Positions 21,849 to 33,967 of a stretch of 60,000 bases of DNA are shown here, in pieces. The stretch comes from Cryptomeria japonica (lineage: Eukaryota; Streptophyta; Pinopsida; Cupressales; Cupressaceae): positions 228,444,915 to 228,504,914 of the forward strand of contig NC_081410.1 in the NCBI RefSeq assembly GCF_030272615.1, in the 5' to 3' direction. Positions within the stretch are counted from its first letter, which is position 1; each line of letters starts with the position of its first letter. The translations under genes and the position numbers were made by a program. The notes beneath the pieces are model-generated. The model searched no databases. It was not told where the DNA came from and saw only the letters and a list, made by a program, of their open reading frames with translations.

Positions 21849-24345
21849 ATGGGTTCTCCTAAATTTCCACTTTTAAGTACACATAACTATGCTTGTTGGA
21901 AAATTGATGCTTTGAGTAAGTTAATGGAAAAAGGATTAACTCACTATATTGATGGAACTTGTACATCACCAGCTGAACCTAAAGATAATCCTAATGCTCA
22001 AATGGATTAGCTCACAAAAAATACTATGGCTCTTGGAACTTTGAGGAAATATGTATCAAAATATCTCATTTTTCAAATTGAAAAGTGTAAAACAATTAAA
22101 GATGCTTGGGATATCTTGGGTAAATTGTACGACCAAATTGATGAGATTAGGGGCTATTAGCTTGATAATGATCTTTCTATGTTGGATCCCAAGAATGTTG
22201 ATACAATCCAATATTATGTCACTAATTCAAATGAGTTAAGGGCACATCTCAAGGATTGTCGCATTGATAAGAAGGATGCATAGCTGGTCTACAATTGGTT
22301 GGGAAAGCTTCCAACTCCAAACCCATCACTTGATAGTTGGTAGTTCTTTCACTACACCATCATTTGATTTATTCACAAAAATGTTGATGTTAGAGAAGTC
22401 AAAATTGATGATATTTTGGATTCTTAAGCCTTCAAAGTCCAAAGCTTTTGTGGCTAATAAAGGGAATCAAGGCAAGGGTTCCAACAAGAAGCTGAAGCAG
22501 TTCAAGACAAAGACACAACTAGATAAAGAAAAAACATCCTCTCCACCACAAGGCAATTATTCATCATTTTCCAAGAACAAAAATCCACCTTAGAAGGAGA
22601 GGCCAATTTGTTCATATTGCAAGAAATTTGGTCATGATGAGCATCATTGCCACTCAAAGAAAATTGACGAGTCGACAAACATCATTAAAAAGAACAACAT
22701 CAATTCACCTTCTGTCTACAAGAAGGATTCACCTCCTTCCACTTCCTCACAATAAAAAGAAAAAGGGAAAGCATTTGTGGAAAAAATATGTTCTTCACAA
22801 CAATGGATACTTGACTTGGGTGCCTTGCAGCACATGGGTTCTACAAGGGAGCAATTTTCCTCATTGGAGCCATCTCAGGTACCTCAGATTTTCATTGGTA
22901 ATGATACACAAGTGGAAGTTGAAGGGAAGGATTCGGTTGCCATAGATGATGGAACTTTTGAGAATGTTCTCTATGTTCCTAACTTGAGCACTAACCTTCT
23001 CCCTATCTACTAAATCAACCACTATGGAAATAAAGTTGAGTTTACAATTGATTCAGTTGTGGTAAAAGAACTTGAGAATGATGCCTTGGTAGGAATGGGA
23101 CAAGACCATCACAACTCATGACTTTATTCATTCTCCCACTTTGTGCCTTACTATCCTTCTATGACCTTTCTCACTCATTCAAATTTAGAAAGTAAGATAT
23201 GGCATGAGTGGTTTGGTCACCTCAATTACCTCTATCTTCAACAGCTAAGCTCCAAGGACATGGTCACAGGTCTACCCCAAATTATCTTTTCTGATGGTGT
23301 ATGTTTAGGGCGTTCCATGGGAAAGCATCCCGAAGAGAAGTTTGATAAGGGGAAGTCTTGGAGAGCTTTGGAAGTTATTCAATTGGTTCACAATGATGTT
23401 GCAGGTCCATTTCCAATGCCATCATTTAGCAAGGCCCGCTATGTCCTCACCTTCATTGATGACTACTCCCACTTCACTTGGTTCTACGTTCTTGTTCACA
23501 AGAATGAAGTGTTTGACAAATTTCTAGCCTTCAAGGCTCATGTTGAGAAGCAATCGGGGAAGTTAGTCAAGATTCTTCACATAGACAATGGGAGGGAATA
23601 TGTGAATAATAGACTTGAGGAATTTTGTAGTCTTGAGGGGATTGATCTTTGGCACTTAGTTATCTACACTCCACAGTAAAATGGTGTTGTCGAAAGGAAG
23701 AATAGAACCCTTAGGGAGATGGCTAGTTGCATGATTCATGCTCATTCTCTCAGTCCAACTTTTTGGGCAGAAGCTATCAATTGTGCCACACACATCCAAA
23801 ATTAGGTTCTCCACAAGGCTTTGAAGGGTATCACTCCTTTTGAGGCTTGGTGTGGTAGAAAACCAATTGTGAGACATTTCAAGGTCTTTGGGTGTTTAAC
23901 ATGGGCTTGCATTCCTTTTCAAAAATGCAAGGCATTGGAACCTCAGAGTAGGCCTTGCATATTTGCTGGATATTTGGAGGGTGTTAAGTCATACAGACTT
24001 TTTGATCCAGAGGTACATGAGGTATTCATTGAGAGGAGTGTTCACTTTGAGGAAATCTCTCTAGCTTAGCCTCTCATCCTCCTCCTCCTTCCTCCATTGC
24101 GGATAGTGATGATAGTGACTCCAATGATAATTCTCCCTCACCTCTAACTCGTAGGCTCACACCTCCTCAAGGTCCACCTACAACTGAGGCAGCTCATCCT
24201 TCATTTCCCCCTAGACCTCATTGGGCTTGACAAACTCTTGATTTAATGAGTTCTCTTGTTGGGGATCCTTTAGACACTTGAAGGACTCATTCACAACATC
24301 AGTAGCTTCCACATGCTTACTGTTATCACCTAAACCTACACCCTT
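21849..24345 (+). pseudogene. Copia element A: decayed gag-protease-integrase half
   Basis: The start ATG is at 21849 ('MGSPKFPLLSTHNYACWK', the usual beginning of a copia Gag/UBN2 domain). In order: Gag to ~22460 with several stops; a CCHC zinc knuckle 'CSYCKKFGHDEHHC' at 22609-22650, after a frameshift; protease at 22801-23010, where the active site reads 'WILDLGALQHM' with Leu in place of the usual Ser after the Asp; the GAG-pre-integrase segment at ~23180-23290; the integrase core at 23370-23800 with 'FIDDYSHFTWFYV', 'HIDNGREY' and 'NGVVERKNR'; and the integrase C-terminus to a stop at 24067. The linker before reverse transcriptase can be followed to ~24345, then homology ends. Reverse transcriptase, RNase H and the 3' LTR are missing, so it cannot move by itself. 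Confidence 0.85.
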
Positions 24346-26248
24346 TGATAAGCTATCAACTCAGCAGGCTTGCAACACATGGGAACACTCCTAGGCCTGT
24401 GGATTGCCTAAACTTGTAGTGAGCCTCCAGAGAAAGATGGTTCTTATGGATCTCACCTAAATTTAACTACTCTAATGATCTTACTGAGAAAGGAGAACGA
24501 AGGATTACATGAATTAAACCTACAAACTAATGGTGATGCACCAAAATATTCTATCTACATTTGTAAAATCAGATTTTACAATGACATAATTTCAATCAAA
24601 AGATAAACTAACTTGCACAACCCAGACTGTATACCCTGCATCGACACTCTACAAGAAGTTTTTCACTGCACCTAATTCAATAAGGAAGAAATAACCTTCA
24701 CAAAGTTTGAACAACTACAACACAACACAACCCACAAAATTTTATAACAAAGTATATTTTCTCTATGAAAGATGCTAAATAATTAAACAAAACTACAAGG
24801 AAGAAAGAACCTCACAAATAACAATGCTAAACCACTTAAATGCATACAATATGATAGAAAATGAAAGAAGGCAACACTTATTGATATCAAAAGGTAGTCT
24901 GATTTATAAAATCTGGAAAAATGAGTTACAAATCTCTCTTTGCAGTAAAGAACTTTGAAAACGAGTTACAAAAATGCTAGTGAATGAAAATAACTCCTTT
25001 AAAAATGAAGTTTGGACCATACTTATGATTTTCTCAATCAGTTACAAGATAATAGGAGTCCCAATCTCCTTGGTCGAATGCAACTAAAAAGCCTAAAATC
25101 TAGCAACTAGGTTTTCTCCAAATGAGCTCCAAAGTGTTGAAAAAGTCAAATTTGACCATGTCAAACATGATGATTCCTCAAAAAGCACTTAACACTCTCA
25201 AATTATCTCTAAAATAGTTCCTAGATACCCTCCACATGTTTTGCCACCTTTCTAACCTCCCTATATCTTTGGCACTTGTCATGACACCTCCCTATACACT
25301 TGGAACTTGTTATGAATTTTATTCTTATCTCCTTTTTTGACTTGGCATTTATCATTTTTTTTTAGTTACATCATTTGCTCCATAAATCATATTCGTTAAG
25401 TGATTTATAATTCACCACTTAATGAATATTCATTACATTGATAATATTTATTAAGTGATTCATTATAAACCACTTAATGAATATTATTTTACAATTAAAA
25501 TGTGATGCAAAGTAAAACAAATACCCACGGGGGTATTAGGGAGGCAGAAATTTTAAAAAATAAAAGGCACAAAATGCTTAAGTCTTTCAAGCATATTAGG
25601 GTAAATAAAAAACCCTAAAGCATTCATTCTTTCTTTCTTGGCATTTGATGCTTCTTTCTACTATGTTGCTTAGCGCTCCCATGAGGGTTTTTGGAAGATT
25701 TCATAAGGTTTAATACAGGTTTTGAGTATGTGGAAGCCAAATTTGGTGAGTTTTATCTTCTCCGAGACTGCACATAGGGTTGAGAACTTACTTCCTATAC
25801 TGTTTAAGCTCTTTGCTTACAAATGCTTACTGTCATTCATTATAGAGGTAACCGCCTCTATCAAAAATTTACTCATACATTTGATTGTCAAAAGTTCTCT
25901 TTTCTTACGTTGCATAATATTGATGATCTTGTAGACTATTTATGCTAGAACACTATCTCTGACAATCTTCTTCTCTTTGTGCTTTTGCTTGTGGACTAAA
26001 ATTGTCTTTAAACCCTACATTCTCTGTCATAGATCTCTTCGAATTGACTTCTCGTAGCTCTGTTCTTCACTTTATTTGACAGTGATTATTCCTCTTTGAT
26101 GTTATTGGAAGCTTCATGGTGTCTATATATTGTCATCCCTTTGACCTTGCTTTGCAGTTTGGACTACTGTCTTCATGCTAAGGATCAGAGGTAGTGTTCT
26201 TAGGCTAGTGCATTGTAAGTGAAACCTTCTCATAATAACCTTTAGACT
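24346..26248. other. AT-rich intergenic stretch with inverted repeats
   Basis: No protein family seen. At about 25390-25490 the block 'CACTTAATGAATATTCATTA' alternates with its near complement 'AATATTTATTAAGTGATT', giving several overlapping hairpins. A small plus frame at 25722-25934 has no recognised relatives. Confidence 0.45.
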
Positions 26249-26253
26249 ATGTC

Positions 26254-27458
26254 TGTTGGCCATTTAGTGGAATTGATTATGTGTCGCATTGATGTTTTGT
26301 CATTGATGTCAACACTAGCTGTTTGGATGCTTTACTGGCACCCTTCTGGTCTTGGTAGGTTAAGTGGTTTCTAGTTAACTTGGATCCGGTATGATCCAAT
26401 AGGCTTTGATATAGTTTGGTGATGGAATTGGTTTGTTCATGATACTTATACTCATATTTGGTTAGTTGGTTTTGGTCTGGTGATTGGATGCTATCTTACT
26501 TGCTTAGAAGATTGGTTTCTGGTTTCGGCAAGGGTTTCATCGGCAGAGCTTTTGATGGAGATATTTGATGAATTGCATAAGTGGTGTTGGTGCAACTTCT
26601 AATGGAGTTTCAGGATGTTGTTGGTGATCATGTTCGAGACTTGGTTGATGGAGATCATTGTTGAAGCGTGTGGACCTATACTTGGTCTCGGTTGATCTAG
26701 GTTATGGACTGACTTTAATGTAACATGTGGATAGGACCTATTGATGTATTTCTGGGATGTCTTATGTGTTGGATATTACTTGTTTGGTCTAAGGCCAACA
26801 TGGTTTGTAATTATGTGATCGGTTTATTATCTAGTGGCCGACTTGATTGTTTATGGTGAAGGGTTTGTATAAATAGATGTAAGATCTCATTGTAGATCAT
26901 CATGGTCAAGGAATGCAATGTGTGAATAATGTAATATCATTCAGGCAGAAGAGTTGGTCGATCATTGGAGATCTAATTGGGTTTATGTAAGAGGATTTAG
27001 TCCTCTGGTATTGGGCTTAACCGAAACTGTACTCAGACATAGGAGATGTCATCTTTTGCAGTTCAACTCTTCTCCGGATTGTAGTCTGGATTTCTATGTA
27101 GTTAATGAGGCTCCTTTTGTGATGAGTAGCTTGCTCTAGGTTGTTGGCCTTCCCGCAAGTGTAGACCCCTTCATTTTAATTCACATACTTACTGCAGAAG
27201 TATTATTTGACTGTCTGTAGGCTTCCCACCGTGGTTTTTACCTTTACCGAGTTTTCCACGTACAAATCTTGGTGTTGTGTGGATGGATTTTATTCTATGA
27301 TTATTGTTTATGCTTAATTGATTAAATTCTATTTCAATATTATTGTTTTGGGTTCCAGTATTAAAGATTTAAATGCTAAATGTTCCTATAATCTGTGACA
27401 ACTGATTCACCCCCTCCCCCCCTCTCAGTTGTCTTTCGATTATTTGAACTGTTTAACA
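26254..27458 (+). repeat. Element B 5' LTR
   Basis: 1205 bp, TGTTGGCC...TTTAACA. TATA box 'TATAAATAG' at 26868-26876 has a counterpart at 32708-32716 in the 3' copy. Near the 3' end are the plant-copia block 'CCCACCGTGGTTTTTACC' (~27226) and a C-rich run before 'TCTCAGTTGTC'. The stretch 26941-27139 has an open frame shared with the 3' LTR, explained by LTR identity. Confidence 0.92.
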
Positions 27459-27460
27459 AT

Positions 27461-27472
27461 TTGTATCAGAGC
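27461..27472 (+). promoter_or_regulatory. Element B primer-binding site (initiator-Met type)
   Basis: 'TTGTATCAGAGC' two bases after the 5' LTR differs at one base from 'TGGTATCAGAGC', the complement of the 3' end of plant initiator tRNA-Met, the standard copia primer. Confidence 0.85.
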
Positions 27473-27516
27473 TTTGGTCCTCTCTGCAGAAAGCTTAACT
27501 GCTTGAGGAAGATCGT

Positions 27517-30500
27517 ATGGTGACTAATAGTTCAAGTTCATCCAGTTCTTCTGGAGCTATCTTTTGAAGGGCTATTTTGAGGCTTGATGGAACAAATTAC
27601 ACAGTATGGAAGATTTGGATGGAGACTCATCTAAGATGTCTTGGCAAGGAGATTTGGGAGATCACACAGAATGGTGTCACACCCTATAATTTGGGATCTA
27701 GCAATCCACCTCTGACAAACCTGGACAAGGAGCTTGAGAATGATTGTAGAGAAAGAGAAGTCCTCTTGTGTGCACTTTCTGATCAACAAATAATGGGATT
27801 GATCGACAAATCATCTGGAAAGGCTATATGGGATAAGTTGGAGACTCTTAATGAAGGTGACCCTACAGTGAAGATTGCTAAACTTGATGGTTACCAGGTG
27901 AGATATGAAAACCTGAAGATGAAAGAAGATGAAAAGATTACTGCATTCATGGAAATGGTAAATGAGATTGTTATGAGAATTCAATGTTGTGGTGGAACTC
28001 TGAGCAAAGATGAAATTGTTTCTAAAGTCCTGAGAGCCCTACCACTGGCTTATAAAATGAAGGCTACTGCTATTAATGAGTTAAGAACAATGACTAATAC
28101 ATCTGTCAACAAAGATACCTTGGCTGGGAAACTATCTACTTTTGAGCATGAGGAATTTGGACCTTCTGGAGTTGTGAAGACTGAACTCGCTTCTCATGCA
28201 TCTACACTTACAATCGGTAAGCAAGACTAGAAAGCTTTATATGCAAAGGAGTTAGAAGATATGAAGAGAGAAGATGATGAGTTTGAGCAACTTGAAGCAC
28301 TATTTTCTAGAAGAGTACCGAAAGGACTGGTAGGAAGTAAGTATGCAGGAAAAACACCTTTTAAATGTTTTGCATGTAATAAGATTGGTCATTTTGCATC
28401 TAGATGTCCTGAAAGGAATTCAAGATTTTAAGAAAGAGTTAGAAGATCATTTAAGCCTAACCCTAGATATCAGAACAAATATAAGTACAAGAAAAATAGA
28501 GACAAATCATGCTACATAGAGGATGAGGAAGGCATTATTGATTCAAATGATGAACAAACATAAGACTCTGCTAGTAGATCCAGCAATGGGAAGGAATGGG
28601 TGTTCCTAGCTATCAAGGAAGATGATTCGGCATTGGAAGAGAAGGCACTTGTTGCTAAAATTGAAGACAAGGATGAATGGGAAATTGACAGTGGTTGTTC
28701 ACATCATATGACTAGAGATAAAGGGAAGTTTATGTCTTTGCAATAATTTGATGGTGGACTAGTTAGATTTGGAGATGACAAGGCATGTATTATCAAAGGA
28801 AAAGGAACTATATCATTGGATGGTAAGAAAAATACTGACAATGTTTATTATGTTGAAGGTTTGAAGCATAATCTTTTGAGTGTAGGACAATTGGTAGATA
28901 AGGGATTTCAACTACAGTTCAAGGATGGAAAATGCAAAATCATTAATAGATCTGGCTTGGAAATTGCAACCGATACACAAACAAAAGGTAATATATTTCA
29001 TTTGAACTTCGGTGAGAAGACATGTTTGATTACACGGATTGATGAGAGTTGGCTATGGCATAAAAGGCTGTGTCATGTGAATTTTGATTGCATTGTGAAG
29101 ATCAGTTCAACTAAGGCTATTAGGGATATACCTAAGATTATGAAGCCCTATAATCTGGTATGTAAAGAATGTCAAATGGGTAAATAGGTCAGAACCTCTT
29201 TTAGGAGTATACAAGATAAATCAAATGATTTTCTTTATCTTATTCATACTGATTTGTGTAGCCCTACTAGAGTTAAAAGTTTTCATGGTGATAGATATTT
29301 CATGCTAATCATTGATGATTATTCTAGAATGATGTGGGTTACTTTTTTAAGAGAAAAATATGAAGCATTTGAAAAGTTTAAAATCTTTAAGGCTAAAGTG
29401 GAAACTGAGTCAGGATTGAAGATTAAATGTTTAAGATCAAATCATGGTGGAGAATTCACATCCGATGAGTTTAATAACTTTTGTGACAAGCATGGTATAA
29501 GAAGATAATTTTCTGCTCCCCGGACACCTCAGCATAATGGAGTTGTGGAAAGGAAGAACAAAACTATCTTATATATTGCTAGAACAATAATTTTGGAAGC
29601 TAATATACCTCATATCTACTGGAGAGAAGCAGTGAGTGCAACGGTTTATACATTCAATAGAGTACACATCAAAGGAGAAACTGACAAGACACCTTATGAA
29701 TTATGGTTTCAGAATACACCTACAGTTAATTATTTCAGAATTTTTAGTAGTAAATGTTATATCAAGAGAGATGATACTATTGGGAAATTTGATCCTAGAT
29801 GTGATGAAGGCATATTTCTTGGTTATTCTAATAAAAGCAAAGCATATAGATGTTATAACAAGAGATTGTAGAGAATTGTGGAGAGTGCTAATGCCAAAGT
29901 AGATGAGTTGAATAGAAGCCATATAAGAGCCTATGAGAAGAAACCGGCAGTGGAAATGACTATATTTGAACCAGTAGCACCTTTATCAGAATAGAGAGTT
30001 GAACCAGTTACTCCAGAAACATCAGAGAATTCTACAGTAACCGAAGAACAGGGAAGAGGAACAGAAAGTCAGAAAACTTCTAGGTATGTGAGATTGAATC
30101 ATTCTGAAGATCAAATCATTGGAGATAAGAGCAATGGAGTGATGACAAGAAGAAGATTGGAAACTAATGAGGTATGTTTAATTTCACAAGTTGAACCTGT
30201 ATCAGTAATTGAAGCATGTAAAGATGAACATTGGTTAAAAGCTATGGAAGAAGAATTGGATCAGATTGAGAAAAATAACACATGGACTTTGGTTCCCCGA
30301 CCTAAAAATAAAAATGTTATTGGAACTAAATGAATTTTTAGGAATAAATTGAATGAGGATGGTCAAGTTATAAGAAACAAAGCTAGATTGGTTTGTAAAG
30401 GATATTATCAGAAGGAAGGAATTGATTATGGAGAGACTTTTGCACCTGTAGCTAGGATTGAAGCTATAAGATTATTTCTTGCCTATGTTGCTTATAAAAA

Positions 30501-31725
30501 CTACAAGGTTTATCAGATGGATGTTAATTGTGCATTTTTGAATGGGGATCTTGATGAGGAAGTTTATATTGAGCAACCTAATGGTTATTCACTATTAGAT
30601 GATACATATATGGTTTGCAGGTTAAGGAAAGCTCTATATGGACTAAAATAAGCACCTAGAGCTTGGTATGCAAGGTTGGATAAATATCTTTTGAAGCTTG
30701 GTTTTACTAAAAGCAGTGCTGACAGTAATTTATATTATAAAATCACTAATGATGACATACTGATTGTTGAAGTATTTGTTGATGACATTATTTTTGGAGG
30801 TGAAGATAAGTTATGCAAAAAAAATTCTAAGAATATGGAGAAAGAATTTGAGATGTCTATGATTGGTGAGATGAAATTTTTCTTAGGTTTGCAGATTACT
30901 CAGTCTGACAAAGGCATTTTCATCTGTCAAACTAAATATGCTAAGGAATTATGAAGAAATTTGGTATGGGAGATTCTAAACCAGTAAGTACTCCTATGGT
31001 TACAAGTGAGAAATTGACAAGAAAAGATGTTTCTACACTGGTAGATCCTACAATACAAATCTACGATTGGAGGTCTGCTTTATTTGACTTAGACTAGGCC
31101 TGATATTATGAATTTTGTTTGTATTGTTTCAAGATTTCAGAGTGATCCTAGACAAAATCATGAATTGGCAATGAAAAGGATTTTTAGATACTTGCAAGGT
31201 ACGTCAAAATATGGTTTGTGGTACCCTAAGGATAGTAACTTTAATTTATGTGCATATACAGATGTTGATTGGGCTGGAGATGTTGATGACCGGAAAAGTA
31301 CTTCCGGTGGAGCTTTCTTTCTTGGAAAGAAGTTGGTTTCATTGATCAACAAGAAATAATCATGTACTTCTCTATCTACTACTGAAGCTGAGTATGTTGC
31401 TACTGCTACTAACTATACACAAGTTTTATGGATGAAGCAAATGTTGAAAGATATAAAGGTGGATTGTGATACACTGATAGTTATTCACTGTGATAACTCT
31501 GCTTCTATTGATATATCAAAGAATCCGGTATTTCATTCTAAGACAAAACACATATCTGTCAAGTATAACTTTTTGAAGGAGAATTTGGAAGCAAATGAAG
31601 TTAGATTGGTTTATGTGAACACTAAAGAGAAGATTGCAGATATTTTCACTAAACATTTATCCAAGGAATCATTTGAGTACCTAAGAGACAGATTGGGAGT
31701 TTTTGTCCCTTTGGTAGAGACTTGA
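27517..31725 (+). pseudogene. Element B gag-pol polyprotein, decayed
   Basis: The most likely start is the ATG at 27517, with a TGA 16 codons later. Domains in order: UBN2-type Gag ('LDGTNYTVWKIWMETHL') 27577-28230; CCHC knuckle 'CFACNKIGHFASRC' ~28365-28410; protease 'EIDSGCSHHMT' ~28681-28715; GAG-pre-integrase 'LWHKRLCHVN' ~29050; integrase core 29240-29870, in which the second catalytic Asp reads Asn at 29440-29442 ('RSNHGGEF'); reverse transcriptase 30200-30950 with '[14 protein letters not shown]' and 'VFVDDIIFGG'; RNase H 31150-31700 with 'TEAEYVA', 'HCDNSASI' and 'KHISVKYNFL'. Stops include 27565, 28228, 28430, 28561, 28744, 29185, 29506, 29869, 29992, 30331, 30649 and 31357; a frameshift falls near 30952. 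Almost all stops stand where the family has Gln or Trp. Confidence 0.93.
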
Positions 31726-32093
31726 TTGATGCAGTTTCGCATCAGTTTGACTTGCACTATCTGAGATACTAATCATTCTAGTACTAATGTGGGATGCTAC
31801 TGCTTTGGGGGAGTAGTCAGCTTTGGAATTCAGAGGGTTATGTTTTTTCTTTGATATTTTTGTCATATTTCCGGCATTGATGTCAAAGGGGGAGATATAT
31901 TGATGTGAAAAAGATAAAGAAAGGAAAAGAAAAAGTCACAGGGGGAGAGATATGAAAAGTAAAAGGGAGAGATATTCAGAGCTATATGCAGGTGATTGTT
32001 GGTTGTGTTCCACAGGGGGAGACTTGTTTGGCATTTCTTGGTACTTAGATGTTTTTCACATCTAGTGTTGCCATCAATGCCAAAGGGGGAGAT
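31726..32093 (+). promoter_or_regulatory. Element B 3' region with repeated polypurine tracts
   Basis: The functional polypurine tract 'AAAGGGGGAGA' (32082-32092) abuts the 3' LTR. Similar tracts occur upstream at about 31805 ('TGGGGGAG'), 31885 ('AAAGGGGGAGA'), 31938 ('ACAGGGGGAGAGA'), 31961 ('AAAAGGGAGAGA') and 32012 ('ACAGGGGGAGA'). The 31870-31893 and 32070-32092 copies share the preceding 'CAT(T/C)(G/A)ATG' words, which suggests duplication of the whole motif. Confidence 0.75.
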
Positions 32094-33026
32094 TGTTGGC
32101 CATTTGGTGGAATTGATTATGTGTTGCATTGATGTTTTGTCATTGATGTCAACACTAGCTATTTGGATGGTTTATCGACACCCTTTTGGTCTCGGTAGGT
32201 TAAGTGGTTTTTGGTTAATTTGGATCCGATATGAACCGACAGGCTCCAGTATAGTCTAGTGATGGAATTGGCTTGTTCATGATACTTATACTCATATTTG
32301 GTCAGTTGGTTTTGGTCTGGTGATTGGATGCTATCCTGCTTGCTTACAACATTGGTTTCTGGTTCTGACGAGGGTTTCACAGGCAAAGATTTTGATGGAG
32401 ATCTTTGATGAATTGCATTAGTGGTGTTGGTGCAGCTTCTGATGGAGTTTTAGGATGCTATTGGTGATCATGTTGGAGACTTGGCGGATGGAGATCATTG
32501 CTAAAGCGTGTGGACCTATACTTGGTCCCAGTTGATCTAGGTTATGGATTGGCTTCAATGTAATGTGTGGATAGGACCTATTGATGTATTTTTGGAATGT
32601 CTTATATGTTGGATATTACTTTTTTGGTCTAAGGTTGACATGGTTTGTAATTGTGTAATTGGTTTATTATCTGGTGGCCGACCTGATTGTTTATGGTGAA
32701 GGGTTTGTATAAATAGATGTAAGATCTCATTGTAGATCATCATGGTGAATGTAAGAGGTCATGATCAAGGAATGTAATGTGCTAATAATGTAATATCATT
32801 CAGGAAGAAGAGTTGGTCGATCATTGGATATCGAATTGGGTTTATGTAAGAGGATTTAGTCCTCCAGTATTGAGCTTAACCGGAACTGTACTCAGGCATA
32901 GGAGATGCTATCTTTTGCAGTTCAACACTTCTCTGGATTGTAGTCTGGATTTCTATGTAGTCAGTGAGGCTCCTTTTATGATGAGCAGTGTGCTCTAGTT
33001 TGTTGGCCTTCCTCCAAGTGCAAGCC
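32094..33026 (+). repeat. Element B 3' LTR, left part
   Basis: Starts TGTTGGCC after the polypurine tract and follows the 5' LTR up to the equivalent of position ~27165. It is then interrupted by the chromovirus. The last five bases (33022-33026, AAGCC) are the target-site copy. Confidence 0.92.
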
Positions 33027-33803
33027 TGATGTAGGAGCATCCCCGGTTCACAACAATCTTGCATCAACCAGAAATATTTCCTTTTCTATTTTGTTTTTTG
33101 TTTTTAGTTTCAACTTTCCTTTCTATGTGTCTCGGTTTTGGCTCACCGATTCTTGTGGAGTTGGATTCTACTTGAAGACTTGATCATCTTTCTTTCTTTC
33201 AAACTACATCTCATTTGGATCACTTTCCAGCAAGATATCGCTATCGGTTTCCTTGATAGTTTCTTGTTACCGGTTGCCTGAGACCTATTCTAGTGATCTA
33301 TCAGAACCCATTCCGAAGCTTGTGGAGCCTTGGACGTTGATCTGGATGTTTCTTGGCATGTGGCCAACCTGCTACATTTCATCCTTTGTATTTGTTGGAG
33401 GAATCTCTTGGTGGAGGCTAACCTTGTTCATTTTGCACGTTAGGTCTTGTTCTTCAATTTTTTATCCTTTTTGGGCTGACCAGATACTTTGGATCGATAT
33501 ATATATTTGTAATCATGCTTTAGAATGCAATCAATCAGAGGAATCAAGGAATATCAGATAGATAGACTGTGCCTAGAAGATAAATTTTTTCGATTCAAGG
33601 TCTTGGTGTGACCTATTCTACCAGGCCTGTGTGCTGGTATGTTGTAACCCGGTTGTTACTGGTTGGATTAATTAACTTTCATGCAATAAAAACTATCTAT
33701 TATGCATTGCCTCCATCATATTTGTCTGTTTTTGTTTTGTTTACTCTTGCTGACCGGTTTGGACTGATCTCCTCGAGGTCCCTCCTTGCCGGTGACTGCA
33801 TCA
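33027..33803 (+). repeat. Chromovirus 5' LTR
   Basis: 777 bp, aligned with 55065-55858. Contains 'GATCGATATATATATTTG' (~33495), a TATA-like stretch shared by both copies. Ends 'GGTGACTGCATCA'. Confidence 0.92.
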
Positions 33804-33805
33804 AG

Positions 33806-33817
33806 TGGTATCAATGT
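33806..33817 (+). promoter_or_regulatory. Chromovirus primer-binding site
   Basis: 'TGGTATCAATGT' two bases after the LTR matches the first eight bases of the initiator-Met complement 'TGGTATCAGAGC'. Confidence 0.75.
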
Positions 33818-33967
33818 GAAGTTCATTCTAGAAGTTGCGTGTCCTGAATCTTGTTGTAGGGTGGCAGATTGTGGATCCGACCTGCAATTGCAGAGGACTA
33901 GCATGGATCAATGGCATGAAGAGGAATTAGGAATGGTGGAGCACGTGGGAATGCAGACCCTAGTGTA

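Noticed and set aside
25390-25490. AT-rich direct and inverted repeats considered as a CRISPR-like or MITE structure
   Set aside because: Units are short, unevenly spaced and lack unique spacers or terminal inverted repeats with a target duplication; it looks like local slippage in AT-rich DNA.
26954-27139. 61-codon frame at 26954-27139 and 32813-32998
   Set aside because: Again an LTR-shared frame (element B), with no recognisable product.
33253-33561. 102-codon frame in the chromovirus 5' LTR
   Set aside because: Lies wholly inside the LTR and is not kept open in the 3' LTR copy.
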